NCBI GenBank assembly: GCA_963942565.1
Contig: OZ012693.1
Location: 6,060,987-6,124,986 of the forward strand
Length of the DNA: 64,000 nucleotides
Reading direction: 5' to 3'
From: Maea johnstoni
Taxonomy: Eukaryota; Annelida; Polychaeta; Spionida; Magelonidae
Shown here: positions 14,061 through 27,400 of the stretch, one piece after another
How the letters are laid out: the number at the start of each line of letters is the position of its first letter
How positions within the stretch are numbered: position 1 is the stretch's first letter
Translations under genes and position numbers: made by a program
The notes under the pieces: generated by a model
The model's database searches: none
What the model was told of the DNA's origin: nothing
Seen by the model: only the letters and a program-made list of their open reading frames with translations

Positions 14061-15214
14061 ATACAGGCACCTGGCATGTAGTATGTTATGCAAGCAAAAT
14101 TCATGGCAGATTATACAAGTTGTTTATTTGGCTAGTCATCATTTTGTAATAAAATGAAGGGCTAGTAGAAGTTTTTCTTAGGGCAAGTTGATAATTCGGA
14201 GTAGGTTCAAGTCCTAGCAGCCTACTATATTTTTTAGTAATAGTCATACCCTGGATGATGTTCTACAAAGATTGGGAGATGATGCCCTTGTAAAGGCCCG
14301 GTAAAAATATGTTATTCAGACTTCCTATGAAAACATGCAGTTGTGATTTATGAAACCCTCCATGTAGAGAATATTAATGGTATGCATAGTATTTATTGTT
14401 GGAACCCTTAAAAAGTGTGCATACGATGAAAACCAGCCTTAAATTTAGGTCAGCTCAAGATCACTTCAAAGATACTCAAGGAAATTTAGGGCTTTTCCCA
14501 AGGGGCATCATTTCAGTGTCTAGACCTTAAGAATTTGAAAACATCTAAGCCATCAAGTCCTGCGGTAACTTTGTTTCAACCTAGGATCCGCAAGTTAACC
14601 AATTAACCCATCTATGCCACAATTTCTCAATGAAAAATGTTGTTTAGGTGCTACCATAGTAACCATATATTTGGAAATAACTCCAGAATAAAGAATAAAG
14701 AGAAAAATAAAGTTAATTAAGATAACCCAGTCTCTAAGTCAACCAACTCGAGTGCAGTTCTGTCAATGAACTATAGATGGCACCACATTGACCAGGATCT
14801 CACTGCTTTTACATGTCTAAAAACAAAAGCCTCGTGCTCTCTTCACCCTTTCACAGAGTGAGAAAAATACAAACAAACCTGACCTGGCTGACCATCTGAG
14901 ATGCTTGCTGCATGGTCAGGATAAAAACTCAACACATAGTTAACATACCTACAACAGCCTAAATACTAAGCTATGTGCATGCCAGGTTCTAGAAGCTGAC
15001 ACTTGTCCAATCAATCAAAATGGTAGACATCTCTTGGGTGTGGGACTGAGAAATACCTCTTATCAACACAAACATCATGTCTCAAATTTGGCCTCTGCCG
15101 TTATGATACATACTTCTATTTGTAGCCATCTCAATAAAGGACATGCAGGAATGCAGTATCTTAAAATATGTTATTGCTAACCCATTGATTCACACCTAGT
15201 CATATCCTTGATAA
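14061..15214. other. Intergenic, nothing recognised
   Basis: No coding signal or clear repeat. Confidence 0.4.
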
Positions 15215-15320
15215 GTGGTCTAATGAGTCACTTAGAACTTTCTCACATGCCTTGGCCCAGATCTGAACCAAAGCCATGATGAAATACTGAGTTCAAGTAG
15301 TCAATGGCAATCAACCTCTG
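15215..15320 (-). mobile_element. SINE-like fragment
   Basis: GAACTTTCTCACATGCC.TGG.C..ATCTGAACC followed by a GCAAT..-type tail matches the B-box half of the SINE-like family. Fragmentary. Confidence 0.4.
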
Positions 15321-15810
15321 CTAAGTTAGATAGACTTTCAAAAACAGATCATTTCTCTACTGATCCAGTGTAAGTGACCAGTTATTGAAATATGGGATCT
15401 ACACCCTAAGCAGCAGAATTCTTTGGTGCAAATACACATCTAAAGGGAGAATTCATTCTACAATTAATCAATATCAAACCTATTGTGTGTGTGTGTGTGT
15501 CCATGCTGCACTGCCCTTCATTTAATCCCTTTCAATTCGAAGCCATATGGATTTTGTTCTGAACAATACAGAAGGTTTCATGGTCAGTTACACCCGTATG
15601 CAATACAGAGGCTAATATTGAAGATATATAGAGGATTACAAACCACCACCGTTAGTAAATGGTCAATCAATCGAAATGCTTCCACTTTTCAATAAGTAGA
15701 CGGTAAAGGTGAATTGGCCTGGGTTTAGATACTGCGTACAACAAATAATCCCCATTATATGCCTGGTCAGTACTGGGATATAATCCATTTTGCATGACCC
15801 ATTCACTGAA

Positions 15811-17574
<1,764 letters not shown>

Positions 17575-17880
17575 CTTTACAATGGAGGAAACCAGAGTAC
17601 CAAGAGAAAAAACCCCACCTAATTCCAAGTCACTGCCAACTTTCTCACATACCTCGGTTGGATTTGAACCCAATCAGTGGTGCAAGACAGCAACGCAGAC
17701 AATGGCAGGGCCTTTGACCACTGTATAACCTGGACAGAGTACCAAGGGAAAAACCCCACCTATTTGCAAGTCACTGGCAACTTCCTCACATGCCTCAGTT
17801 GGATTCTAACCCAAGCAGCAGTGTGAGACAGCAACATAGGCAATGGCAGGGCCTTTGACAACTGGATAATCTGGACAGGC
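17575..17880 (-). mobile_element. Two tandem SINE-like copies
   Basis: Direct copies about 145 bp apart, both running AGAGTACCAAG.GAAAAACCCC .. CAAGTCACTG.CAACTT..TCACAT.CCTC..TTGGATT..AACCCAA .. GACAGCAACG/ATAG.CAATGGCAGGGCCTTTGAC. The long open frame at 17187-17717 runs into this repeat and is not a gene. Confidence 0.7.
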
Positions 17881-18310
17881 CCCTGCAGCTCTGTATTTCA
17901 CACGGCCACTGCGAAGAACTCGGGCGTACATCATCAAGGCTGGCAGAAAGTTCATTCCAGATGGAATGGGTACTCTTCGAGAAGGTCCAGCTGCTGATGC
18001 CTACCCATGTAAATGTCTGGATTACTCAATCATACCTGGCACCAGTAATGGGGGATAGGCTGCTATACAACAGTTTAACCAGAGACATGTCGAGGCAAGC
18101 TGCTCCACATTTAAATTCCATAGAAGATATTTCTACTTCCTTTGCCTCATCTAGAGGGGTACATCACCTAATATACCTCTCTGTTTCATAAGATCTATAG
18201 CTTCATGCATCCCCTGAACCTGGAAATATTTTAGAGCAGTGGACACCAGTGGTTCCTCTGAACAGATTGACACATTGCTGCGCTGTTCTAGAGGGTCATA
18301 CACCATAATG

Positions 18311-18720
18311 CATCGTCCTAGCCAGTAGAGAGTCTGGGCATCATTCAGACACCAAATCCTTCCAAAGTCAACCACAAGACACCTAAAAGTTTTTGTGGGT
18401 AATTTCTTATAATATCAATTTCAATCGCACAATTGAATTGTTTCATTTTAATATAACTCCAATGGCATAGTATATGGACAGTTTTATTTCAACAGATGTC
18501 GATTAGTAATAAACGTCCCTGATTTCAATAAGTAAATGCATGTCTGTGGTTAAGCTGAGTAAACTGTGGTCTCCCTTAAAAAAAGGACACCCAAAAACTT
18601 AACAATTGCCAATTTTGGGCACCCAGTTTCTAAATCCTGGCTAAGATACTGTTAACTGTGGTCCACTTGAAAATAGGTTGCCCAGTTTCTAAATCCTACC
18701 TAATGCCCTGACTAAGGCCA
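18311..18720 (+). mobile_element. hAT-like MITE plus partial second copy
   Basis: Aligns from CATCGTCCTAGCCAGTAGAG through AGACACCAAATCC, CACCTAAAAGTTTTTGTGGG, TCCAATGGCATAGTATATGG and CACCCAGTTTCTAAATCC to CTGGCTAAGATACTG with the family member at 39648-39970. A second partial 3' half follows (to about 18716, CCTAATGCCCTG). Confidence 0.65.
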
Positions 18721-19821
18721 TAAGTATTATATATAACCTTAAGACTTCCACCAATAGACCAGCCCTTGACTAGGGCAATCTCACAGTGACTTACTGTTAA
18801 TGATTTACATGGAACATACCTAGAACAAGTAAGGAGAGGGGCCATTTGATCACACTTTCTACTATGAGAAGAATGTTCCAAACCTGACAAAGTTCCAAAC
18901 CCAACTTCAGACGTAGTCTGAATATATGAGCCTGTTAAATGATAATTGAGTCCAATGGAAGAAAACAACAGGTTTTCAAATAACGGCTGTCACTTACGCA
19001 TATGTCCCGATGTTACCACAGAAGTGTAGAACTGGTTGTCTTGCACTTCACAACCTCAATTCTAGGGCGTAGCACTGATTTTGATTACTGGTACACTCCA
19101 GAATTGTACATCACATGTGGCAATTCTAGAATATTATATACCAGTACTTACAATTCTAGTATGTACTTGTATTATTTGCTTTTACAATACTGGTACACAT
19201 TTTCTTTCTAGAATTATTATGTGTCAATTTTTGGAATAGAATGTCAGTCAGTAATAAAAACACACTATATTTTGCGTAGGAAGGTATGTTCCCATCTAGC
19301 AGCCAGCAGGAGACAAATGTAATGTCAGGATGACATCATGTGTTGAACTTGTTCAATACACCAAACTCAATCAATACACCAAACTTAATTTGAACAGGGT
19401 TATTTTATATCAATATTGAGATACTGTGTTACAAGGTTGCATTTTATAAGGTGATTTGCTGTTTTTAGGAAATGTATCTAAATGTTTCAAAATTGCAACA
19501 GTGTAGCCTTCGCAAGAATGATACACCTTTGACAGGTACCAATCCGTACCATATCTTGGAGTTAGGGGACCCACCAGCGTAAATAAATCACAGACGATCA
19601 CTAATTGCCATAATTGGAATCACGCCCCCTTGGGCCCTAGTTACCGGCAGCTCGTTGACAAATCCACCTGTAGCTAACCTGTTAATTACAAAAGCTGTCC
19701 CTCGGGGAGGAAGTATGCATTCAGGCATCCTCAGCATTCATAAAGTACTTAATCAATCAATCATTTCCGCTGATAAGAAGAGCCACGTCGAGCGCTCAAC
19801 TCCTCAAGAATTTGGACTTAC

Positions 19822-20206
19822 CTTCCGACCCGTGGCGCGAAGGTGGACAGTCATTGACGACGACGTAACTCTCGGTACCACGAACTACGATTTTCCTCTC
19901 CTTGTAATACTTGTCAGCTTCGGCGTCCACCACCAACAGCGACGTCTTCTGGCCTCCCGCCTTGATCCTTTGAACTACCTGCTGATGATTTTCGTTGCCA
20001 ATGTTTGTGCCGTTTACCTCGACGATTCTGTCACCCTCCTTCAAATTCGCATACTCGGCAGGCGATCCTGCGTCAACTTTTCCGATGTACTGTCCCGCTT
20101 TTCCCTTTTCGGCGTGCAAGTTAAATCCATAGCCGCTAAAATCTGCCCATTTGCATAAATTGCACTGCCTTGGTCGAGGCGCGTCTTCTGGCACCGATGT
20201 ACTCAT
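19822..20206 (-). CDS. NHERF-like PDZ adaptor, first coding exon
   Basis: The exon starts at ATG 20206 and ends in phase 1 at a GTAAGT donor (19821 down), giving 128 codons plus one base. An upstream in-frame TTG at 20230 is not used as a start. Residues about 12-100 form one PDZ domain: carboxylate-binding loop GYGF at 25-28, [10 protein letters not shown] at 61-70, and the class I helix His at 74 in HQQVVQRI. The order and LLVVDAEAD after the domain match PDZ1 of NHERF1/NHERF2 (SLC9A3R1/2). In known members this domain binds C-termini of transporters and receptors and tethers them to ezrin-linked cortical actin. PDZ2 and the ezrin-binding tail should lie at lower coordinates; I did not find them in 1-19.8 kb. 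Which NHERF paralogue this is cannot be decided from one domain. Confidence 0.85.
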
Positions 20207-20480
20207 TTTCAAATAACTTTCTACGCACAAACTAAAGAGGAACGTAACTTCGTACTGCTACGGGTGAAATCCACCTATCAACTCACTCCAAAATGGCGGT
20301 GCAAGTGCGTAATCACGTGACTTTCTTGATAGGTGAGATCTGACCAATCACAGCACCGGGTTTCCTCTGGCAGTGGTCGAAATGCGAAGTGATTGTGCAC
20401 TTGCCGACACACACCTGACGTACCTGACACCTGTTGATTGCAAATAAAGTTAAATGTTGAAAAACATTTTCGATACATCA
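20207..20480 (-). promoter_or_regulatory. Probable 5' UTR and promoter of the NHERF-like gene
   Basis: Sequence upstream of the ATG becomes richer in CG (TAGGTGAGATC, CGTAATCACGTGAC, an inverted CCAAT word ACCAATCACAG at 20341-20352). This is position-based inference; no TATA box stands out. Confidence 0.4.
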
Positions 20481-21221
20481 CTTTTTAAAGATTATCTAAT
20501 TTTCTAAAGAAGTATTTTCGCATGCCCCGTTTAATGTATGCTTTTATGAATAAAAAACCCAATTCGCCTAAGTTATAACCAGAGAAATACATGTCTACTA
20601 CTCCCAGGGGGAACCAAACAGAAAAGAGGATTAATGTCAACCATTTGACTCTGGGGGGGGGGTGATGCCTCCTATCTACCATACCTGGTACTACCCACAC
20701 TGCTTGGTCAGCACAGAAGGGAATGTCAACTTTTAAGGGACTAGGAAGTAGGAACCCAGACCAGGGGGGGGGGGGGGGGGGGGGGGGTGGATGTGAAAAT
20801 TCTTTTGCTGCGCTTCATGTTTCATTTGTCTTTTTTCAAGTATTTTAGTCATACATGCATGTCTGTATTTGATTATATTTACAATTTCAACTCTATTCTC
20901 TGTATGGATGGTATTTTTCTACGAATATGTATTTTTCATTTTGTCTTAACATGTTTCCTAGCAGGGGCAATTTCCAGGAGTGATCTATTTTTTACAAAAT
21001 GAACTTAAGTCAGTTTAAAACCGACTACCTCAAACAGGGACTTTGGAAGTAGTGGAGTCTTTTTTTAACCAAACTATATGTTATTGGGATGGTTGGTATG
21101 CGAAGCTCACAGCGGCAGGGGGTCTGGGGCCACTTAAATAAGACCCCCAGTAGCTCTAGACACTCTGAAACACATTTTCTGGCACTTGAAAGTGAGAATT
21201 AATCCATTTATTTTCCAGGGA

Positions 21222-21253
<32 letters not shown>

Positions 21254-21904
21254 ATTTATAGAATTTTTGTTTATTCATTACATGCCAGCTATGACAGTCG
21301 CATACTAATACATACTACTGTGTCCCTGTGAATACTTGCATCTGAGAATTCTTACAATAAATATATGTGGGTTAATGTGACCTCCATTCTAAAAACATTA
21401 GAATATCTGGGAGGATTTTCCTGAAAAAAATGTTACATGGAATAATATTAAGACCATTGGACAGATTTTTTGCTACATATTCAGAGAGAGATTATTTATT
21501 TCTCCAAATTTTAATGACATGTTATTGTACATGGCCGATGCCTTATATGATGTATAACATCTTTTGATGCAGAAAAATTGTTCTCACCAAATTATTCTTT
21601 TATAATCTTATGATCTCTGCTTGCTGATCAGATATGTAGCATATCACTGTAACCTTCACTAACCTTTTGGATGCATCCTTCAATTAGGGAGTAATTGAGC
21701 CTTGCATGTACAGAATATTAATTGTTTGAAAATAATTGGTTAACCCATGTGTACTAGGGTTCACTTTGACCAGTGGCTGGATGTTAGAAATCTTGAAAAT
21801 AACTTTTAAATAATTTAGCAAAAAATTTGAAGGAGAGTTGATGGTTGGGTTCTGATTAACATTTTTTCTCTCTCTGAAAGATATCACCAATAATAATCTG
21901 GCAG
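20481..21904. other. Intergenic, homopolymer runs only
   Basis: A poly-G run (about 20765-20787) and a poly-T run (about 21230-21253). No coding signal. Confidence 0.5.
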
Positions 21905-22010
21905 CAGTGTCTTAGCTAGCGGGGTGTCTGGGTGTCATTAGGGCAACCAAACCCTTGAAAAATTCCACATTAGGACACCCAATTCTTTTTTAGATGAGTT
22001 AACATTTTCT
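21905..22010. mobile_element. hAT-like MITE fragment
   Basis: GCAGTGTCTTAGCTAGCGGG then GTGTCTGGGTGTC .. AACCAAACCCTTGAAAAATT .. AGGACACCCAA: the start of the family seen whole at 39648-39970, truncated here. Confidence 0.5.
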
Positions 22011-22510
22011 AGCAGTTTGACATGAACTTGATGATGTTTTGCTATTCATTGTCTTTTTCTTTTCAAATATTGGAATTTAAATTCTACAAAAGTATAATGT
22101 ACTTACCAGCAAAAGACAGATAAACTCAAAATATATCTAACAATCATGTCAGAGACATTTCCTGTCATGAAATGTGCAAGTTATATCACACTTATTGAAT
22201 AGTCTATAGTAGGTGGAAGTATCTGGATACATTCTGGGTATTTATATCTGTAGTTGTATGTAAACCAATAATCAACTTTGTTAACAGACTATTGCATTTT
22301 TTGGTTGGCATTTTGGATGTTGAGATTTAGCTGTATATTATACAATATTTCAATGTATTTAGCACCATTTAGAATTTTTCTTTTATTAATTTTAGCTAGT
22401 TGGGTGGTCTTTCTTTTCAGCATCTACATACCACAACATATTCATGCCTGTAAGAGACTGCACAGTTTGCATTCCTAGGATTTTGAGTAACAAGTACCCA
22501 TCAGTGTATC

Positions 22511-22724
22511 TTAACCCTTCAAATGCTGAGGCTACTTTTGTCCAAAGCACAAGGACACAAAGATTTTTGAAAACCATCTTAACCCTGTCATGTTGGTATT
22601 CATTGGAAAGCTCTCGCTGAGTACTTTCAGATGAGTACCAAAATGCATTGGTTTCAGTCAGTTTTCAGGGTTTTTTGCATCATTTTGTATTGGCCAAATT
22701 AGCCACCAGTAGCATAAGGGTTAA
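22511..22724 (+). mobile_element. TTAA-type MITE, best copy
   Basis: 214 bp with inverted ends TTAACCCTT...AAGGGTTAA and internal words GCTGAGGCTACTTTTGTCC, TGTTGGTATTCATTGGAAAG and GGCCAAATTAGCCACCAGTA. Relatives lie at 2884-3102, 12549-12760, 28230-28431, 47932-48140 and 48467-48670. Noncoding. TTAA flanks with CCCTT ends suggest mobilisation by a piggyBac-type transposase (inference). Confidence 0.8.
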
Positions 22725-24234
22725 GAGGAAGTTTTCAAATGAGGGTAGGGAAACAGAACTGTAATATTGAGATGTACCTTACAAGAAATTTTATGAAAAC
22801 AGAACATTGTAATTATGATAATCATATACATTTATTTCATGAAAACTCTTCTACATTTACATTTTCAATGAAATATCATATAACACAATAATAACATTCT
22901 GATTATCAACTCTAATCATTCCAATACAATGATATTCATTACAAAATTCAACTTAAAATTGGGAATTTACCAGGTTGAATATTTGGTAAAATATATCTGC
23001 ATACCTTGTTTGCTTTTTAACATGTGCCATTAGAGAGTATCAGAAGTTTGTACATTCTTACTCAATACCTGATAATGAAATGACCAATTACTTCATTACC
23101 AGTTGGTAGGTTTAATCATATGTCACAGAAAATTACACAATCAAAATCATCAAAACTTGCATTCTATCTTCATTTTCAATAATTGTTTTGTTGGCACCTA
23201 ACTAGTGTGGGATGTGCTGGTTTGTACCATACTATTGATTCTTAAAAAAGGTACAATTATCTAGAAAACATGTTATACATACTAAAATTTCGAAAACTTG
23301 TTCTCCATTATATATGGAAATATTGCTTTGCATTAAGATCCTCAATAATAAGCAGCAAAACCACTAAGGATAAAAAACATTAAGCCATTACAATATTCAG
23401 AGAAAAATCCATTTTCATTATACAAAGAAATGCAATTCTAATTTTAATTTTTGATAGCAATAAAAATGCTTTTTGGTCATGTTATTTCCTACATCATACG
23501 GTCTTGTGAAGCCACATGGATTAAGTAGAAATATTTCATATAATTCAAAATCATGATAGTCTACCTTATAATAAGAAAAAGGGCACTCTTTATGGTGTCA
23601 CCATATAAGAATCACTATACTCATACAACAATGCTGAAGGTAATTCTTGCCCCCTTTCCTAAGACAAAAATACAAAAGGTTATCATCAATAAAAAGAAAA
23701 ATCTTAATGATCCTTACATTGATTTAATATCAAACTATAGAAATGGTAATTTCTTATTGTCTATTAGCCAAAAGCATGTCAAAGAGAAAATTTCACTTAA
23801 CTTTACACATGAAAATGTACCTTTCAAGTCCTGCTTGAAGATAATACCACAGCTGGTTGTAGGAATTTTACCAATTTAACAGCATACCAATTGTGGTGAT
23901 AACAACCTCGCAAAATCATTTTTCAGGAAACATTCAAAGGGAACATATTTATAAGAATGCATACAACATTCCCCTATATTTAATTGAAAAGTGCACTGCT
24001 CCCTTTGACCCCGTTCCAAAGTGGTCGCACCACAGAAGTTTCATTGTTCAACAATACACATACAGATTATGCCTTCCAGTAAATAGGGCATATACCAAAC
24101 AGTCATGTCACAATGGCTGTTCTTATTGAAATTAAACTTCTGTGAAACCTCAGAGCTGTGAGCACCATGCAACCAGGGCCAAAGTGATCCCATCTAAGAG
24201 TTATTTTCTGTGAGCGTATGAAGCACAAATGTGA
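22725..24234. other. Intergenic, downstream of COMMD10
   Basis: AT-rich with short plus-strand open frames (longest 108 codons, at 23553-23879), Lys/Asn/Ile-rich as expected by chance. Nothing recognised. Confidence 0.4.
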
Positions 24235-24338
24235 CTGAGGAATTGTGGTCACAATAGGTGTTCCCATCTTAGAGGTGTTCACCTATTATTGTGAACACCT
24301 CTAAGATGGGAACACCTATTGTGACCACAATTCCTCAG
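24235..24338. repeat. Perfect 48-bp-arm hairpin
   Basis: Arm 24235-24282 is the exact reverse complement of 24291-24338, with the 8-base loop CTATTATT. The arm begins CTGAGGAATTGTGGTCACAA. The hairpin lies about 145 bp downstream of the COMMD10 stop on that gene's template. It has no mismatch, so it is either a very young inverted-repeat insertion or under constraint. Confidence 0.9.
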
Positions 24339-24376
24339 TTTCACTGTATACCAAAGAGTGGAAGTACTCCAGGCTT

Positions 24377-24382
24377 TTTATT
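24377..24382 (-). terminator. Candidate poly(A) signal of COMMD10
   Basis: AATAAA on the minus strand about 100 bp past the COMMD10 stop codon, upstream of the perfect hairpin in transcription order. Position-based inference. Confidence 0.5.
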
Positions 24383-24482
24383 TGGAATGAACCTCGAGTA
24401 GTAGTTTCTGTGGAATGAGGTAAAAAGTCATCAACAGCTTCTCCACCATATCATCAGCTGAGTTATCTTCAATCTTCAATAT

Positions 24483-27400
24483 TCAGCTAAGTCCATCTAT
24501 TTGACCTTGTATTGTCTCAAGCTGAAACGAAACATCATCAAATCTATTAATATATGTATACAGCATCTATCCACTTCTCCACTTCTACCTTTACCTGTTA
24601 CTTAGCTATATCAAAAATATACATCTCCAAAAATTAACTACTAGAAAATGTATATTTTAGTTAATTTCTCCCATATACTGTTGATTAAGTACATGATTTA
24701 CAGCTTATTCAAATGCTGGTATGTTTTATGATGAAAAGATATCAACTTTGTATTAACTTTACAAAATTTAAGTGAGTACAAGTCCTGTAAACACAGTAGA
24801 CAAGTCTTCCTTTATACTCTTCTTCCTGCATATCATTCATTCCAAATTTATTGGTAGGTTGCATCAACTCCAGGGGTCAGGCTTCAATTAAAAACTCTGA
24901 GAGACCACAGTTCTCAATTTGCCATAGCCCCACACAAGATTTTATAGCCCCAGCTTTTCTTTTCTAAATCCTTCAGTCCTACTGCAGTCCTTTCCCGAAA
25001 ATTGTCTTTGAAGTTGTAAGTTATCTTTTCTTTATTGTATTCTATCTTGGAACTGGTGTGTCAAATGTTATTTTCAACTAACAAAATTCCTGATATTTCT
25101 TTCAGCATGATCTTTAAAGATCACTTTTCTTATAGCCAGCAGGGCTACAAGGGCAATCTTTTATAGCCCTACACAATATTCTGTAACCTTAGACTATGGT
25201 TACATATGTTCATGATTCAACATATAAACAGGTGAGTTGGGATAGGTAAGAATTAGAAAAATATCTGATGGAATATGCAAGAAATATTGTCTGTCAATGA
25301 AATATGTTATTTTGAGAATGCTTGATGTTATAGAGAATCAGAGAAACAGAAACCATACAAATATTGTCAAACATACCTGATTATAAAAGGCATAAAGTTC
25401 ATCATGTGAAAATTCCATCTTAATCTTTTCTTTTTCCTGAAAAATGGGAGATGCAAACATTGTTATTATCATCTAAAAGACAAGCATTTTTTTAATATTC
25501 AGGATAGCTCCTGTCTTGCTAGAAGCAACATTAATGCTAAATGATATATTTGCTGTGTACTCTGAAACAATTAAAAACATGCTCCTCAACATCTGAACTT
25601 TTACACTGCAGGTTTTGGAAATGCACTGGTTCATTCCATCCACTTAAATGAACACCTTTTCACGCCTGAAGTTCTAAAACAAGTCTGATTATTTTTGGTG
25701 GTAACTTTTTATATAAAGCATATTCAGAAATTATCTGAAGGAGAAATGTTAATCAGAACTACACTTACAACTCTCCTTCCAATATTTAACAAATTCTCAC
25801 TTTGTTACCAAATTATTTTCAAAACAATAAATAGCATTAATAGACAATTTCAAGATAGTAACTATGGTAAACGAAACATCTTATCAGTAAGACAACTCCA
25901 GTGAAGAGATGTCCTATCGATTATTTAAATTTTGCTGGTAAGTTTATCATTCTCCAATCAAAACTGTTACATCCTTCAATTCCTTATAATTGAAAAGACA
26001 GTGAAAGTGCCTTGCACCCTTACAGTCTCCTTATTTGACATTAGATGAAATGTCATTAACAAAGCTAGCATTCAATCATAGTGCTTTTGAATGTATTCAT
26101 ATACAGATTGTCTTAGGAGGATATCCTCTGCTACTCTTGTACTTTTGAAAATAACTTGTAAATAAAATGAAAGTTTACAAAATACTTGAAGGAGAGTTGT
26201 TGTTGGGCTTCTGATTATACATTTCTCCTTGAAATGTTTTCAAAAAAACACTTTAAAAGTGAAAAATAATTTCAAAATTATCAGGCCTCTTGTGACCGCT
26301 ATGTGCATAAATGGGTTAATATTATTGGATTGGTGCTGCCACCTATTGGATATGAGAGGAAATATACAGTTGAGGCACCTGAATGAACATTCACTAAACT
26401 CACCTGAGTATCATCATCATTTACCACCAGTTCAAACAATGCAGCAGGCTGCTTCATTTTGGATTTAGTTTTCTGTGCCATCTGTAGGTGGAGCCGCCAG
26501 TTCACCGCCTCCAGCTGTTTGGGGCAGACACTTCGCTGCCGCAATTTCTCTACCACATTTTTTGCACCACTACTCCATGCATCCACAATGGCCTGCACCT
26601 GGAAAAAAATATTTTAGTTAATTTCCTTACTATACCAGCATTAGGCAGGGGTGTCCAAGTATATAATTCTTGGTGGACTGTTTTAACAACTCTAACAACT
26701 GACAAAAATGTCCAAGTCTTTGAGCAGAGGCAATTGGTTTTAGCACACAGTCATTTTCGGTGGCCACTATGCAACAATCGGTTAAGGTGTGTCATCAGTT
26801 AGCACTACCATATCAGCCATGTTATCAATGATAAAGACATGGACCAATCAATGGACAATACCAATAAATGTTTTTACAACTTTCGTTGGAATCTGTATCA
26901 ATAATAACATAGGTAAAATGCATGGTAGGCTCAACTGAGTAATACAGGATTTAGCTTGTTGCATGGTTTAATGCCTCTGTTGCATGCTGATGTAAAAAAT
27001 GCTAAGGTTGATTAATTCTATCTGCTGTTGAATTGCAGGGCGGGAAGTCCTGCCATGGTAGCGAGGAATTTACTTTCCAGCAAAATCAGCCAATGGCATT
27101 TTCACTCTTGCATGGACAAGTTTCACACGCGCACAGCTGGTTTTAAAATCTCTTGAACTACCATTGTATTCAGGGTTCAGATCGTGTGAAAAGATGACAG
27201 TTGGAGAATTCCTAGACTAGGCTCCTAGCCCCTGGATCCTGAATCCCTTCTGAGTTCAATAACTAGTGTGGTGTAGTAGCAGCAATGGCCAATAGATGGC
27301 ACCATAGGATTCTCTGTCATAATCAAAGAGACCCTGCTACTCACTTGGTCCTCGGATACATGTGAACTAAATAGGCCAAGCTGAACACCTTGACCATTTG

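Noticed and set aside
18177-18382. Minus-strand candidate exon (DFGRIWCLNDAQTLYWLGRC) with AG acceptor and GT donor
   Set aside because: The acceptor and the first third of the frame lie in the antisense of a hAT-like MITE copy (18311-18651). The frame also does not join the NHERF exon 1 donor phase without a stop.
26488-26802. 104-codon plus-strand frame
   Set aside because: Antisense of COMMD10 exon 5 plus intron.
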